A DNA stretch of 32,097 nucleotides from Candidatus Nomurabacteria bacterium CG_4_10_14_0_2_um_filter_30_12 (GCA_002792755.1 PFOY01000023.1:1-32097), one strand, 5' to 3'; positions 7,858 to 15,629 are shown, numbered from the stretch's first letter. The notes: generated by a model not told the origin, from the letters alone. Program-made: numbers and translations.

Positions 7858-8130
7858 GTGTTATTTAATATAGGAATAATTCAAGGATTTGATCTGTCTC
7901 TTATAATTGCTTTATTGCCTATTATTTTGTTATGGTATGGAATACTTTTATTTAAACGTGGATATATAAATATTCAACTAGAAAAACAAGGTGTAATAAT
8001 AGATGAACAGCAGAATAGTGCCTTAAGAAAAACTTCTAATACAGTAGGTACTTTTTTCTTAGTAGTATTTTTATGTGTTTTTGTTGTTGTTGCTCTAATA
8101 GTAATGCTAATAAAGAATTTTCCTTTCTAA
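7858..8130 (+). CDS. Small protein with two predicted membrane segments
   Basis: A 90-residue protein I do not recognise. It has two strongly hydrophobic stretches, about residues 13-33 (LSLIIALLPIILLWYGILLF) and 66-86 (TFFLVVFLCVFVVVALIVMLI), joined by a polar loop with KRGYINIQLEKQGVIIDEQQNSALRKTSN. The start is a GTG at 7858; the nearby ATG at 7856 is in another frame and stops quickly. A TATAGG sequence lies just before the start, so it may have its own promoter. It sits between the DUF559 element and the convergent S11-CapA gene. Codon use looks like that of the neighbours. Function unknown. Confidence 0.55.
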   Translation: MLFNIGIIQGFDLSLIIALLPIILLWYGILLFKRGYINIQLEKQGVIIDEQQNSALRKTSNTVGTFFLVVFLCVFVVVALIVMLIKNFPF

Positions 8131-8145
8131 ATATTATAGTTACTT

Positions 8146-10062
8146 TTAGAACTTTACTTTTTCTTCTTTTCCAATGATTACATTACTTGGTTGGAATAAT
8201 TTATTTAATTGAACTACATTTTTCTTTGTAGACATACTACCATCTCTATTTAATTTAATTTCAAGAAGCATTCCTTGCATTGTATTTTGAGAAAAACCTT
8301 GATCAAAAATAAAATTACCTAATGAGTATGCTATAAATCCCATGCACGAAATTTGAGTGCAAGATTTTGAGCTATAAACTTCTGTGTCTTCTATCACGTG
8401 AGGGTGAGTGCCTATTACTATCTTTGCGCCAGCATCTATTGCTTTATGTGCTAGATATTCTTGTCTTGCATTGTGTTTAGTTTTATATTCATCACCAAAA
8501 TGAAATGATACTATTAAATAGTCGACTTGTTTTGAAGCGTCTTGCACTATTTTAGTAAAATTTGGATTATTAGCAAGTAGTAAACCAGCTTTATCTATTG
8601 TCACTTTCATAGAATTTGGTCCTACATCTGAGAATCCTAAATATCCTATTTTCATTCCATATTTTTCGATAATTGTTGGTTGTACTGCTTCTTGTTCTGT
8701 CAATCCTCCACCTGTATATAGAATTTCATTTTCTTTTAAATGAGCTAATGAATCAATGTATGCATCACGTCCCCAGTCTCCAACATGGTTGTTTGCTACT
8801 GAGACTATAGATATACCTGCACCTTTTAATGCTGGTGCTACAGAAGTATTCATTCTAAATGAATATAGATTGTGTATATCTTTACCAACATCAGATATTG
8901 GACCTTCTAGGTTTATAAAAGAGATATCAGATTTTTTTAATATTAATAATTTATCAAAAAGTGCTGAATAGTTTCCTTTGAAATTTTTATTTATTGAATT
9001 TTTTACTCCACGGTCTAGCATAGCATCTCCACCAAAAAGAAGAGTCACATAATCTTTATCATATATCGGTGGTAGGTCAGTCCTTTCTTTTACCCATGCT
9101 GTATTTGCATCAGCTTCTCCTCCATAATATATATTTTTATTTAAATATTGTAATAAATTTTCTACATCTTTATAACGATCTTTACTTTGTAATAATGTGA
9201 TAGCTATATTACGTGTACCTGTCTCTCCTAATGGAATTGAGAAAAGAGAGACTACAGTCTCTTTTGCTGGGTCTGTATAGCCACTTTTGCCACCTAAATA
9301 ACCATCCTCTAATAGAAATTGATTTGTACTAAACCAATTATGACTTTTTGTGGAATAACTTTTTTTTGTTGTTATTTGCAACAAGTCTGGTTTTTTTTGG
9401 TCTATATATCCAGCTAATTTAAACATATCAAGAACAGTTGATTGATTTTTAGAAGAAAGTCCACTAGGATCGCTAAATGTTGTTTTTGATAGATCTAGTC
9501 TTAAAGCTTCCTGATTCATTTTTTTGAGAAAAATATTTCTATCAAAATGTTCAGCTATTATTTCGGCTGCATCATTACTTGATTCTAAGAGTAATGGATA
9601 AATAAGATCTGTAACTTTTATTTTTTCTCCTAATTTAAAATTACCATTTTGTCCATAAGTAGATAATGCCTTTTTTGAAACTTTTGTTATGTCGTCTTCT
9701 CTAGTCAGGTCTGTGGCTACTGTAGCTGTCATTAACTTAGAGACAGAAGCTATTGGAAATTGTTGATCCTGGTTTTTTGAAATTATGATTTCTCCTGTGT
9801 CTAAGTCTCCAATTAGATATGCATTTGCACTTATTTTTGGTTTTTGATTCGAATCCTTTTTAGCATAAAAGTATTTTTGCATCGTGTTTATTTCTATTGT
9901 AGATCCTATAGTCATTGCAGTATTTGTGTTTGGGTTTAATTTTTGAGTTTGTATCTTTTTTGAAACATTATTAAAAATAAAAGACATAAAAAATATACCA
10001 ATAATGATTGCTGATATTGTCCAAATTATAGATTTAATTTTTTCTTTTAAGATGTGATGCAT
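8146..10062 (-). CDS. Fusion of a D,D-carboxypeptidase-like S11 domain and a CapA metallophosphoesterase domain
   Basis: A 638-residue extracytoplasmic protein. Residues 10-32 form a signal anchor. Residues about 78-300 are a peptidase S11 (DacA/PBP5-like) domain with SVSK (106-109, catalytic Ser106 and Lys109), SSN (161-163) and KSG (259-261, normally KTG); such enzymes trim or hydrolyse D-Ala-D-Ala in peptidoglycan. Residues about 338-600 are a CapA/PGA_cap domain: GGDAMLDRG, NLEGPIS, ANNHVGDWG, HFGDEY, GTHPHV and YSLGNFIFDQ, the standard order in this calcineurin-like family linked to poly-gamma-glutamate capsule export. The PBP5 C-terminal domain is absent. It starts 6 nt after the rnr stop on the same strand, so it is probably co-transcribed. 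Inferred role: cell wall or surface polymer processing. The polymer is not known. Confidence 0.9.
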   Translation of the reverse strand: MHHILKEKIKSIIWTISAIIIGIFFMSFIFNNVSKKIQTQKLNPNTNTAMTIGSTIEINTMQKYFYAKKDSNQKPKISANAYLIGDLDTGEIIISKNQDQQFPIASVSKLMTATVATDLTREDDITKVSKKALSTYGQNGNFKLGEKIKVTDLIYPLLLESSNDAAEIIAEHFDRNIFLKKMNQEALRLDLSKTTFSDPSGLSSKNQSTVLDMFKLAGYIDQKKPDLLQITTKKSYSTKSHNWFSTNQFLLEDGYLGGKSGYTDPAKETVVSLFSIPLGETGTRNIAITLLQSKDRYKDVENLLQYLNKNIYYGGEADANTAWVKERTDLPPIYDKDYVTLLFGGDAMLDRGVKNSINKNFKGNYSALFDKLLILKKSDISFINLEGPISDVGKDIHNLYSFRMNTSVAPALKGAGISIVSVANNHVGDWGRDAYIDSLAHLKENEILYTGGGLTEQEAVQPTIIEKYGMKIGYLGFSDVGPNSMKVTIDKAGLLLANNPNFTKIVQDASKQVDYLIVSFHFGDEYKTKHNARQEYLAHKAIDAGAKIVIGTHPHVIEDTEVYSSKSCTQISCMGFIAYSLGNFIFDQGFSQNTMQGMLLEIKLNRDGSMSTKKNVVQLNKLFQPSNVIIGKEEKVKF

Positions 10063-10068
10063 GCTTAA

Positions 10069-12054
10069 TTATGTTGTTAATATATAATCTATAGTTTTTC
10101 TTTCTAAATCAACGTTTTTTACTTTTATTGTTACATTATCACCGAGGTGATATTTTTTCTTCTTTTTTTGCCCAACTAATTCTAATTTCTTTTCATTAAA
10201 AATATAAAAATCATCTCCCATATCTTTTACTCGTATTAGTCCTTCACATTTTGTTTCTATTTCTTCTACATAAAGACCCCATTCTGTAACACCGCTTATG
10301 GTGCCTTTAAAAGTTTGTGAAATACGAGAAGACATATATTCAACTTGTTTATATTTTATTGAGGCTCTTTCAGCATCGGAAGCATATTTTTCTCGTTCTG
10401 ATGCATGTCTTGAAATTTCTTCATAAATATTTAGTTTTTCTTTCCCAACCTTTGATTTATTTAAGTAATCTGTTAAAAGTCTATGTACTACTATGTCTGG
10501 ATATCGTCTTATGGGTGATGTAAAATGAGCATAATATGGAAATGCTAGACCATAATGTCCTACATTTTTTGTAGAATAAATTGCTTTTGCCATAGAACGT
10601 ATGATTGCACGATTTACTGTGCCTTCTTCACTTTTACCTTCTAAACTTTTCAAAAGAGTATTTATTTCTTTTGTTGGAATAACTCCATCTACTAAAGATA
10701 TTTTGTGTCCTAATCCTCGTAAAAAAAATGCTAAATCTGTCATTTTTTCTTTACTTGGATTATCATGTATTCGATATACAAACACTCCACCATCCTTTTT
10801 TGTACCCTTAGAAATAGTTTCAGCGACTTTTTTATTTGCCAATAACATAAATTCCTCAATTAATTTATTTGAATCACCTCGTTCTTTTTTTATTATTTTT
10901 ATGGGTACTCCATTTTTATCTAAGACGAATTTTACTTCTTCTTGTTCGAGAGATATGGCACCATTTACAAATCTTTCTGTTGTGAGTTTTTTCGCTAAAT
11001 TATTTAAAATTGAGAGTTCTTTGTGTAATGGTGCCTCATTTTTTTTTATTGATTCTTCTGCTTCTTTGTAAGAGAATCTTTTTTGAGAATGTATTACAGT
11101 ACGTCCATACCATTCTTTTTTTATTTGTGCATTTTTGTCTATAATAAAGACTGTACTCATTGTGAGTCTGTCTTTATTTGGCATAAGGGAACAAAGGTCA
11201 TTTGAAAGTGTTTCTGGGAGCATTGGTATTGTTCTGTCTACTAAATATACAGAAGTTCCTCTATTTTTTGCTTCACGATCAAGCTCACTTCCTGTTTTTA
11301 CATAATGTGATACATCTGCTATATGTATTCCTATTTCATACATACCCTCCATAGCTTTAGCGTAGGAGGGGTCGTTTCCATTTATTTCTTTAAATGAAAT
11401 AGCATCATCAAAATCTTTTGCATCTTCTGGATCAATTGTGAATGTTAAAGTTTTTCTAAAATCACATCGATTTTTATAATCTTCATCTTTAATACTAAGA
11501 TTTTTTATTTTTCTTGCTTCTTCTTCTACTTTTTGAGGGAAGTCGCTATTGAAACCTTTTTCCATTGCAATAGCATACATTTCTGCATTATTTTCTCCTG
11601 GTTGTCCTAGAACTTTTATTATTTTTCCTTCTGGTCTCTTTTGCGAATCTTTCCATGATGTTATTTCTGCATAAACTTTTTGGCCTGGTTTAGCACTATT
11701 TAAAAATTTTTCAAGTATTAAAATATCAGTATACATTTTAGTATCGTCTGGTTTTAAGAAATATTTATCATTTTCTTTTTCTAATACTCCAGAAAAACCA
11801 ATTTTTGCACGAGAAATTATTTTTGATACTTTTGCAGTAAGTCTCCCATGTCCTTTTTTGTTTAATATTATTTCAACAGTATCTCCATGAAGTGCTGTGT
11901 TTAAGTCTTTAAAGTTAATTTCTGGGTCTTTACTGACCTCTATCGAGACTTTATTCAATATTCTCACATATCCAGTACCTTTTGAGGTAATAGAGATTAT
12001 ACCTTTCATTATTTTATCTATTTTTCTTATTTCTTTCTTATGTTCTTTTTTCAT
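10069..12054 (-). CDS. rnr: Ribonuclease R / RNase II family 3'-5' exoribonuclease
   Basis: Processive 3'-5' RNA exonuclease for RNA turnover. Seen: two N-terminal cold-shock-like domains (about 15-150), the RNB catalytic domain with TIDPEDAKDFDDAIS (207-220, metal-binding aspartates), IADVSHYV, YLVDRTIPMLPETLSNDLCSL, HFTSPIRRYPDIVVHRLL (510-527), and a C-terminal S1 domain (about 582-660). At 661 residues it lacks the N-terminal helix-turn-helix and basic tail of E. coli RNase R. Residues 228-237 (DPSYAKAMEG) are an extra in-frame piece encoded by a palindromic repeat, sitting between the DDAIS motif and IADVS. The S11-CapA gene follows after 6 nt. The chosen ATG at 12054 has AGG directly before it and no properly spaced ribosome binding site. 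Confidence 0.95.
   Translation of the reverse strand: MKKEHKKEIRKIDKIMKGIISITSKGTGYVRILNKVSIEVSKDPEINFKDLNTALHGDTVEIILNKKGHGRLTAKVSKIISRAKIGFSGVLEKENDKYFLKPDDTKMYTDILILEKFLNSAKPGQKVYAEITSWKDSQKRPEGKIIKVLGQPGENNAEMYAIAMEKGFNSDFPQKVEEEARKIKNLSIKDEDYKNRCDFRKTLTFTIDPEDAKDFDDAISFKEINGNDPSYAKAMEGMYEIGIHIADVSHYVKTGSELDREAKNRGTSVYLVDRTIPMLPETLSNDLCSLMPNKDRLTMSTVFIIDKNAQIKKEWYGRTVIHSQKRFSYKEAEESIKKNEAPLHKELSILNNLAKKLTTERFVNGAISLEQEEVKFVLDKNGVPIKIIKKERGDSNKLIEEFMLLANKKVAETISKGTKKDGGVFVYRIHDNPSKEKMTDLAFFLRGLGHKISLVDGVIPTKEINTLLKSLEGKSEEGTVNRAIIRSMAKAIYSTKNVGHYGLAFPYYAHFTSPIRRYPDIVVHRLLTDYLNKSKVGKEKLNIYEEISRHASEREKYASDAERASIKYKQVEYMSSRISQTFKGTISGVTEWGLYVEEIETKCEGLIRVKDMGDDFYIFNEKKLELVGQKKKKKYHLGDNVTIKVKNVDLERKTIDYILTT
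11344..11372. repeat. Palindromic repeat inserted in frame in rnr
   Basis: CCCTCC (11345-11350) and GGAGGG (11365-11370) flank a partly self-complementary centre containing AGCTTTAGC. On the coding strand it reads DPSYAKAMEG, absent from the matching spot of typical RNase R. Confidence 0.65.
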
Positions 12055-12180
12055 CCTGTTAGAAATTTATGCTTAATTATTAATGTTTAATTCCAATAGC
12101 CCGTTTTCAATATTTACGTTGTTTCTAACGGGATTCACTCTTTTAATATAGCATATTATTTGCTCTTTTATATAAAGAGT
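12055..12180 (-). promoter_or_regulatory. rnr upstream region with extended -10 and long-range inverted repeat
   Basis: On the minus strand an extended -10, TGC-TATATT (plus-strand 12144-12152), lies about 90 nt before the rnr ATG. The intervening leader carries a 12-nt inverted repeat (12055-12066 with 12121-12132, 10 of 12 pairs) and a shorter CCCGTT/AACGGG pair (12100-12105, 12127-12132). Upstream, CTCTTT-TATAT-AAAGAG (12163-12179) is a near-perfect palindrome between the divergent promoters of rnr and the 12194 gene; it could be an operator. Confidence 0.4.
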
Positions 12181-12181
12181 T

Positions 12182-12193
12182 CATAATTAAGTT
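12182..12193 (+). promoter_or_regulatory. -10 box 6 nt before the ATG of the 12194 gene
   Basis: CATAAT at 12182-12187, then TAAGTT, then ATG. The spacing predicts a leaderless mRNA. The -35 is weak (TTGCTC at 12160-12165). Confidence 0.5.
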
Positions 12194-12709
12194 ATGAAAA
12201 ATAATAAAGGTTTTATTGGAATAGGTATTATATTAGCAATAATTATTATTTTAATAATCGGTGGTATTGCGTATTATTTGGGGATAAAAAATAGTTTAAT
12301 TTCTCAAAATATAGAAGTAGATAATTTGAAACCAGTAGAAAATAGTGATGAAGTAGATACAGAAGAACCACCAATTGAATTTTTTCACAATCAGCCAGGT
12401 GATATAAAATCAATCACAAAAGAGAACAATCAGTGGATATTGGCAGTTGATTTATTAAGTAGAAATCCAGATTGGCTTCCGGGTGTTGATAGTACTGGAG
12501 AATTTTTTATTAATCAAAATCCCAAAATTAGAAATCTTAGTGTTACAGAAAATACAAAAACTTATAATTGCCAACAAGACGTAGAAGCAAGTTTTTTAAT
12601 GAATACAGCAATATTTATATCTAATTTACAAAAAGCTAGCTACAAGACGGTTTATTTTGATATTAATGGAACAAACGTTACGGCTATGTATCAACAATGT
12701 TTACCGTAA
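12194..12709 (+). CDS. Membrane-anchored extracytoplasmic protein, paralogous N-terminus to the 13110 gene
   Basis: A 171-residue protein of unknown function. Residues 1-32 are a short basic-Gly start (MKNNKGFIGIG) followed by an Ile-rich membrane segment, which resembles a prepilin-like leader but lacks the Glu5 and full cleavage consensus of type IV pilins. The rest, about residues 45-171, is polar and probably outside the membrane; it has a Pro/Glu-rich linker (DTEEPPIEFF), the phrase LAVDLLSRNPDWLPGVDSTGEFF and two cysteines (C125, C169). The first 30 or so residues, and the DNA that encodes them, are very similar to those of the 13110 gene, while the rest differs. This looks like a shared export and anchor module joined to different outer domains. 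Confidence 0.75.
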   Translation: MKNNKGFIGIGIILAIIIILIIGGIAYYLGIKNSLISQNIEVDNLKPVENSDEVDTEEPPIEFFHNQPGDIKSITKENNQWILAVDLLSRNPDWLPGVDSTGEFFINQNPKIRNLSVTENTKTYNCQQDVEASFLMNTAIFISNLQKASYKTVYFDINGTNVTAMYQQCLP

Positions 12710-12716
12710 TATTAAT

Positions 12717-12751
12717 TTGCGTCATTTTTAGTAAATTGATATAATACAAGT
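12717..12751 (+). promoter_or_regulatory. Sigma70-type promoter of the 12752 gene, leaderless layout
   Basis: TTGCGT (12717-12722), 17-nt spacer, extended -10 TGA-TATAAT (TATAAT at 12740-12745), then 6 nt and the ATG at 12752. Confidence 0.7.
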
Positions 12752-12970
12752 ATGAGTACTTTGGTATTAAAAAATCAAATAAAACCAATAAATTACGAGA
12801 AAAATCTTCGAAAGATTTTGGGCTGGGAGGATATGGAAGCAAAGATATTAAGAAAATCTGCTGGTATGCTTAAAGGTGTTTTGAAAAAGTCTGGAGTAGT
12901 TTATCAAAGAGAAGTCAGAAAAGAATGGGAAGATAGAGTAAAAAAACTAGAAAAACAACCCAAAAAATAA
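12752..12970 (+). CDS. Small charged protein, possible antitoxin of a decayed VapBC-type module
   Basis: A 72-residue basic protein, mostly helical by composition, ending in EVRKEWEDRVKKLEKQPKK. The middle, AKILRKSAGMLKGVLKKSGVVYQREVRKEWE, resembles the tail of small antitoxin-like proteins found next to PIN-domain toxins, from memory and without a search. The next open frame, starting 2 nt after its stop, encodes what looks like the C-terminal end of a PIN domain. The antitoxin assignment rests mainly on that neighbour. It has a good promoter with the ATG 6 nt after TATAAT. It could instead be an unrelated small DNA- or RNA-binding protein. Confidence 0.55.
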   Translation: MSTLVLKNQIKPINYEKNLRKILGWEDMEAKILRKSAGMLKGVLKKSGVVYQREVRKEWEDRVKKLEKQPKK

Positions 12971-12971
12971 C

Positions 12972-13094
12972 ATGATGTATCTACTAGATTCAATTATTCT
13001 TGCTACCGCAATATCACGAAGAATGATATTAGTCACAAATGACAAGATATTAATAAAAAAAGCGAAAAATTTAGTCAAAATATTATTATTGTAA
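12972..13094 (+). pseudogene. C-terminal remnant of a PIN-domain (VapC-like) toxin
   Basis: A 40-codon frame whose product includes YLLDSIILATAISRRMILVTNDK followed by a lysine-rich end. The pattern D-x-I-x-A-T-A...L-V-T-N-D is that of the last acidic motifs of PIN ribonucleases. The N-terminal two-thirds, with the first catalytic Asp and Glu, is absent. I read it as a truncated toxin left after deletion, directly after a probable antitoxin. It could still be translated, but it should lack nuclease activity. Confidence 0.5.
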
Positions 13095-13109
13095 TGTTTT
13101 AAAAAATCT

Positions 13110-13802
13110 ATGAAAAACAATAAAGGTTTTATAGGATTAGGTTTTATATTAGTAATAATTGCAGTGTTAGTCGTTGGTGGTGGTGCATATTATTTGGGGA
13201 CAAAAAATAGTGATGTGTCGAAAAATACAGAAGAAAATTTGCCAGTAGAAAATCAAAATAATGTTGTTGGTTCTGGTGCATTAGAAGTTCCTGCTGGGCC
13301 TTTTTTAGATGAATCTAATTATGTTCCACCTCCTTCATTAAAAAAAGATGATATAAATACTGTTATAGAAACAACTAAAACACTTAATACTTTAGATTGG
13401 AAAACTTATAAAAATATAGAGTATAATTTTGAAATTAAATATCCATCAACAATAACTCCGGAAGTTAAAATATCTAATCAAGGAAAACCAACGCAAGTCA
13501 CAACCATTTCTATGGGTCAAATGTTAATAGTTGTTCCCAGCTATTTTCGTGATATGACAATAGATCAAATATTGGAAGGTAAGTCTGTATCATCTACTGT
13601 TAAAAATATACAAGTAGATGGGAAAAAAGCAGTATCTGTGTCCGACAAAGAAAGCAAGTATACTTATGTAGTAACTTATATATTAAAACCTGATAATAAA
13701 AATGTATATATGACTATTAGTTATAATATTTGGTCTTTACCAGATAACATATATAACAATATGTATCAGCAAATGTTTGATACATTGAAATTTATTTTTT
13801 AA
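13110..13802 (+). CDS. Membrane-anchored extracytoplasmic protein with a PsbP-like C-terminal region
   Basis: A 230-residue protein. Residues 1-30 (MKNNKGFIGLGFILVIIAVL and following) are an export and anchor segment almost the same as in the 12194 protein. A Pro/Gly-rich linker follows (GSGALEVPAGPFLDESNYVPPP). From about residue 95 the pattern W-K-T-Y-K-N-x-x-Y-N-F-E-I-K-Y-P-S, then VDGKKAVSVSD and the ending MYQQMFDTLKFIF, is like small secreted PsbP/DUF1795-type domains common in Patescibacteria; this is a family-level resemblance only. Role unknown, perhaps in the envelope. No clear ribosome binding site. It and the 12194 gene flank the apparent toxin-antitoxin remnant, which may have been inserted between duplicated genes. 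Confidence 0.75.
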   Translation: MKNNKGFIGLGFILVIIAVLVVGGGAYYLGTKNSDVSKNTEENLPVENQNNVVGSGALEVPAGPFLDESNYVPPPSLKKDDINTVIETTKTLNTLDWKTYKNIEYNFEIKYPSTITPEVKISNQGKPTQVTTISMGQMLIVVPSYFRDMTIDQILEGKSVSSTVKNIQVDGKKAVSVSDKESKYTYVVTYILKPDNKNVYMTISYNIWSLPDNIYNNMYQQMFDTLKFIF

Positions 13803-13980
13803 TAAACTTATCTAAATATTATTATATTAAATTTTAAATTTGCCTTTTATAAAATTTATGTTAGACTGTCTTTACTTGTCCCGTATTAAATTTTTGATTA
13901 AGTAAAATTAAGAAAAAAGAGAAAAGGGATGAATTGTAAAAGTTGAAGTTATTATTAATAAGTAAAATTTTAATACTGGG

Positions 13981-14289
13981 ATGTTAAAAATAAGATTACA
14001 AAGAATAGGAAGGAAGAACGACTCATCATTTCGGGCAGTTTTAACTGATTCTAAAAACAGTACAAAGAGTGGAAGATTTTTAGAAATAGTAGGTACATAT
14101 AATCCAAAAGCTGGTGAGACTAATTTTAAGACTGATAGAATAAAATATTGGGTAGGAAAAGGTGCTCAGCTTTCTGATACAATGCATAATTTTATGGTGC
14201 ATCAAAAGGTAGTAGAAGGTAAGAAGAAAAATGTATTACCTAAAAAGAAACCAACATTAAAACGTAAGGAGTTGAAAGCTAAAAAATAG
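13981..14289 (+). CDS. rpsP: Ribosomal protein bS16
   Basis: Small-subunit ribosomal protein. Seen: MLKIRLQRIGRKNDSSFRAVLTDSKN at the start, matching the bS16 KIRLxRxGxKxxPxYRIVVxDS pattern, then FLEIVGTYNP and the YWVGKGAQLSDTMHNFM block. The 102-residue length includes a basic C-terminal tail. It heads the rpsP-khpA-trmD group, the usual bacterial order, though rimM (often before trmD) and rplS (often after) are absent. A TTTAAT box lies 6 nt before the ATG, so the mRNA may be leaderless, although GGG directly before the ATG is also seen. The 178 nt upstream hold no other gene. Confidence 0.95.
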   Translation: MLKIRLQRIGRKNDSSFRAVLTDSKNSTKSGRFLEIVGTYNPKAGETNFKTDRIKYWVGKGAQLSDTMHNFMVHQKVVEGKKKNVLPKKKPTLKRKELKAKK

Positions 14290-14383
14290 TTGTGTATAAT
14301 GTAGATAAGCAGTGATAGTAATTTCTTAAGGTCGTAACGCTGCAGAATGATAAAAGATTAAAAAGTAAAATATTAGAAACATT

Positions 14384-14719
14384 ATGGAAGAAGCAGATAA
14401 GGTATTTCTAGAGTATGTAGTAAAGGCATTAGTAGATAATCCGAACGATATAAAACTCGATCGTACTGTCGATGAAATGGGTGTACTTATTTCTCTTACA
14501 GTAAATCCTGCTGATATGGGTAAGATTATAGGAAGAATGGGTAATACAGCAAAAGCTATTCGTACATTGTTACGAATTATAGGTATGAAGAATAATGCTC
14601 GTGTTAATTTGAAAATTAACGAACCAGAAGGTGGAATGAGACCTGAACCTAAATTCGAAAATGCAGGAAGTTCAACAAAGACTGTTGATCAAGCTATGGA
14701 AGATTTGAAGGGAATATAA
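14384..14719 (+). CDS. khpA: KH-domain RNA-binding protein KhpA (YlqC)
   Basis: Small single-KH RNA-binding protein. Seen: FLEYVVKALVDNPNDIKL at the start, then ISLTVNPADMGKIIGRMGNTAKAIRTLL with the GxxG loop (GRMG), and NARVNLKINEPEGG. The 111 residues include a C-terminal extension (about 30 residues) beyond the usual 75-80. Its position between rpsP and trmD is the conserved one. In Firmicutes KhpA works with KhpB in RNA binding and cell-size control; that role is not shown here. A strong intrinsic terminator follows at 14744. Confidence 0.9.
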   Translation: MEEADKVFLEYVVKALVDNPNDIKLDRTVDEMGVLISLTVNPADMGKIIGRMGNTAKAIRTLLRIIGMKNNARVNLKINEPEGGMRPEPKFENAGSSTKTVDQAMEDLKGI

Positions 14720-14743
14720 TTAAGTGTTAGTTTTTAGGTTCTA

Positions 14744-14783
14744 AAAAAACTCAGAGAAATCTGAGTTTTTTGTTTGCTTTTAT
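14744..14783 (+). terminator. Intrinsic terminator after khpA
   Basis: Perfect 12-bp stem, AAAAAACTCAGA (14744-14755) with TCTGAGTTTTTT (14760-14771), closed by a GAAA tetraloop and followed by further T-rich sequence. It separates rpsP-khpA from trmD. The A-tract on the left makes it potentially bidirectional. Confidence 0.9.
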
Positions 14784-14808
14784 TTTCTAAAATTTATAGA
14801 CTAGATTA

Positions 14809-14840
14809 ACTAGAACCTAGCAACTAGTTACTAGAACCTA
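14809..14840 (+). repeat. Short direct repeat before trmD
   Basis: ACTAGAACCTA occurs at 14809-14819 and 14830-14840 (21-bp period), within a stretch made of CTAG-rich phrases just upstream of the trmD start. Confidence 0.6.
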
Positions 14841-14844
14841 ATTT

Positions 14845-15546
14845 ATGCGTTTTCATATAATTACAATTTTCCCAGATATTTTTGATTCATATTTAAATGA
14901 GTCTATTATTGGGCGGGCTATAAAGAATAAGCTTATTTCTGTTAAGTTTTATAATCCAAGAGATTTTATTAAGGGAAATAAAAGTAATTACAAACCTGTA
15001 GATGATAAACCTTATGGTGGAGGTCCAGGAATGGTGATGCGGGCGGAACCTATTTTAAAAGCTGTAGAGGCAGTTTTTAAAAAAATTACGAATTACGAAT
15101 TACGAATTAAAAATAAAAAATCTAAAGTTTTGATAATTAACTTTATTCCTAGTGCAGAAAAATTTACTACTGCTTATGCAAAGACAATTTTTAAAAAATA
15201 TACAGACGTTATTTTAATTTGTGGAAGATATGAAGGAATAGATGCAAGAGTAGACAAGATTTTAAAAACTAAGAAACTTTCAATAGGGGATTATGTTCTA
15301 ACCGGTGGAGAAATCCCAGCCATGATTCTAGTTGATTGTGTTTCTCGTCAAATAGAAGGTGTACTTGGTAACTATGATTCTCGTGAAGAAGAAAGAATAT
15401 CTTCCAGTGAAGTTTATACAAGACCAGAAGTTTTAAAATATCCATTCAACGCTGTTCATGGTAAAAAAAGTAAAAATTATAAAGTACCTAAGGTTTTACT
15501 TTCAGGAAACCATAAAAATATAGAAGAGTGGAAACAGAAAAAGTAA
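14845..15546 (+). CDS. trmD: tRNA (guanine-37-N1)-methyltransferase
   Basis: SPOUT methyltransferase that makes m1G37 in tRNA and guards against +1 frameshifting. Seen: FHIITIFPDIFDSYLNESIIGRAI, DDKPYGGGPGMVM (53-65), ILICGRYEGIDARV (123-136), the trefoil-knot SIGDYVLTGGEIPAM (146-160) and YTRPEV...VLLSGNHKNIEEWK. At 233 residues it is slightly short, ending just after the GNH motif. Residues 81-91 (ITNYELRIKNK) are encoded by a heptamer repeat (ATTACGA) and look like an in-frame insertion in the loop before VLIINFIPSAEKF. It follows khpA after a terminator, so it probably has its own promoter. No Shine-Dalgarno is visible. Confidence 0.96.
   Translation: MRFHIITIFPDIFDSYLNESIIGRAIKNKLISVKFYNPRDFIKGNKSNYKPVDDKPYGGGPGMVMRAEPILKAVEAVFKKITNYELRIKNKKSKVLIINFIPSAEKFTTAYAKTIFKKYTDVILICGRYEGIDARVDKILKTKKLSIGDYVLTGGEIPAMILVDCVSRQIEGVLGNYDSREEERISSSEVYTRPEVLKYPFNAVHGKKSKNYKVPKVLLSGNHKNIEEWKQKK
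15085..15109 (+). repeat. Heptamer tandem repeat inside trmD
   Basis: Three and a half copies of ATTACGA. Because 7 is not a multiple of 3, each copy is read in a different frame, giving ITNYELRI. The open frame is kept. Confidence 0.85.
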
Positions 15547-15549
15547 TTC

Positions 15550-15608
15550 CTTAGTCTAGCATATATGCTAGGTTAAGAAATAGGTTGCGTTAGGCAAGGC
15601 CTAACGCA
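15550..15608. repeat. Two perfect hairpins after trmD
   Basis: CTAGCATATATGCTAG (15556-15571) is a perfect 16-bp palindrome. TGCGTTAGGC / GCCTAACGCA (15586-15608) is a 10-bp perfect stem with a 3-nt loop. Neither is followed by a U-tract, so they are not simple terminators. Confidence 0.8.
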
Positions 15609-15629
15609 GATTATCTTATAGAAAAAGAA

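Noticed and set aside
10601..11071. 156-codon plus-strand open frame inside rnr
   Set aside because: Antisense to a conserved RNase R domain; composition is that of a reverse-frame shadow.
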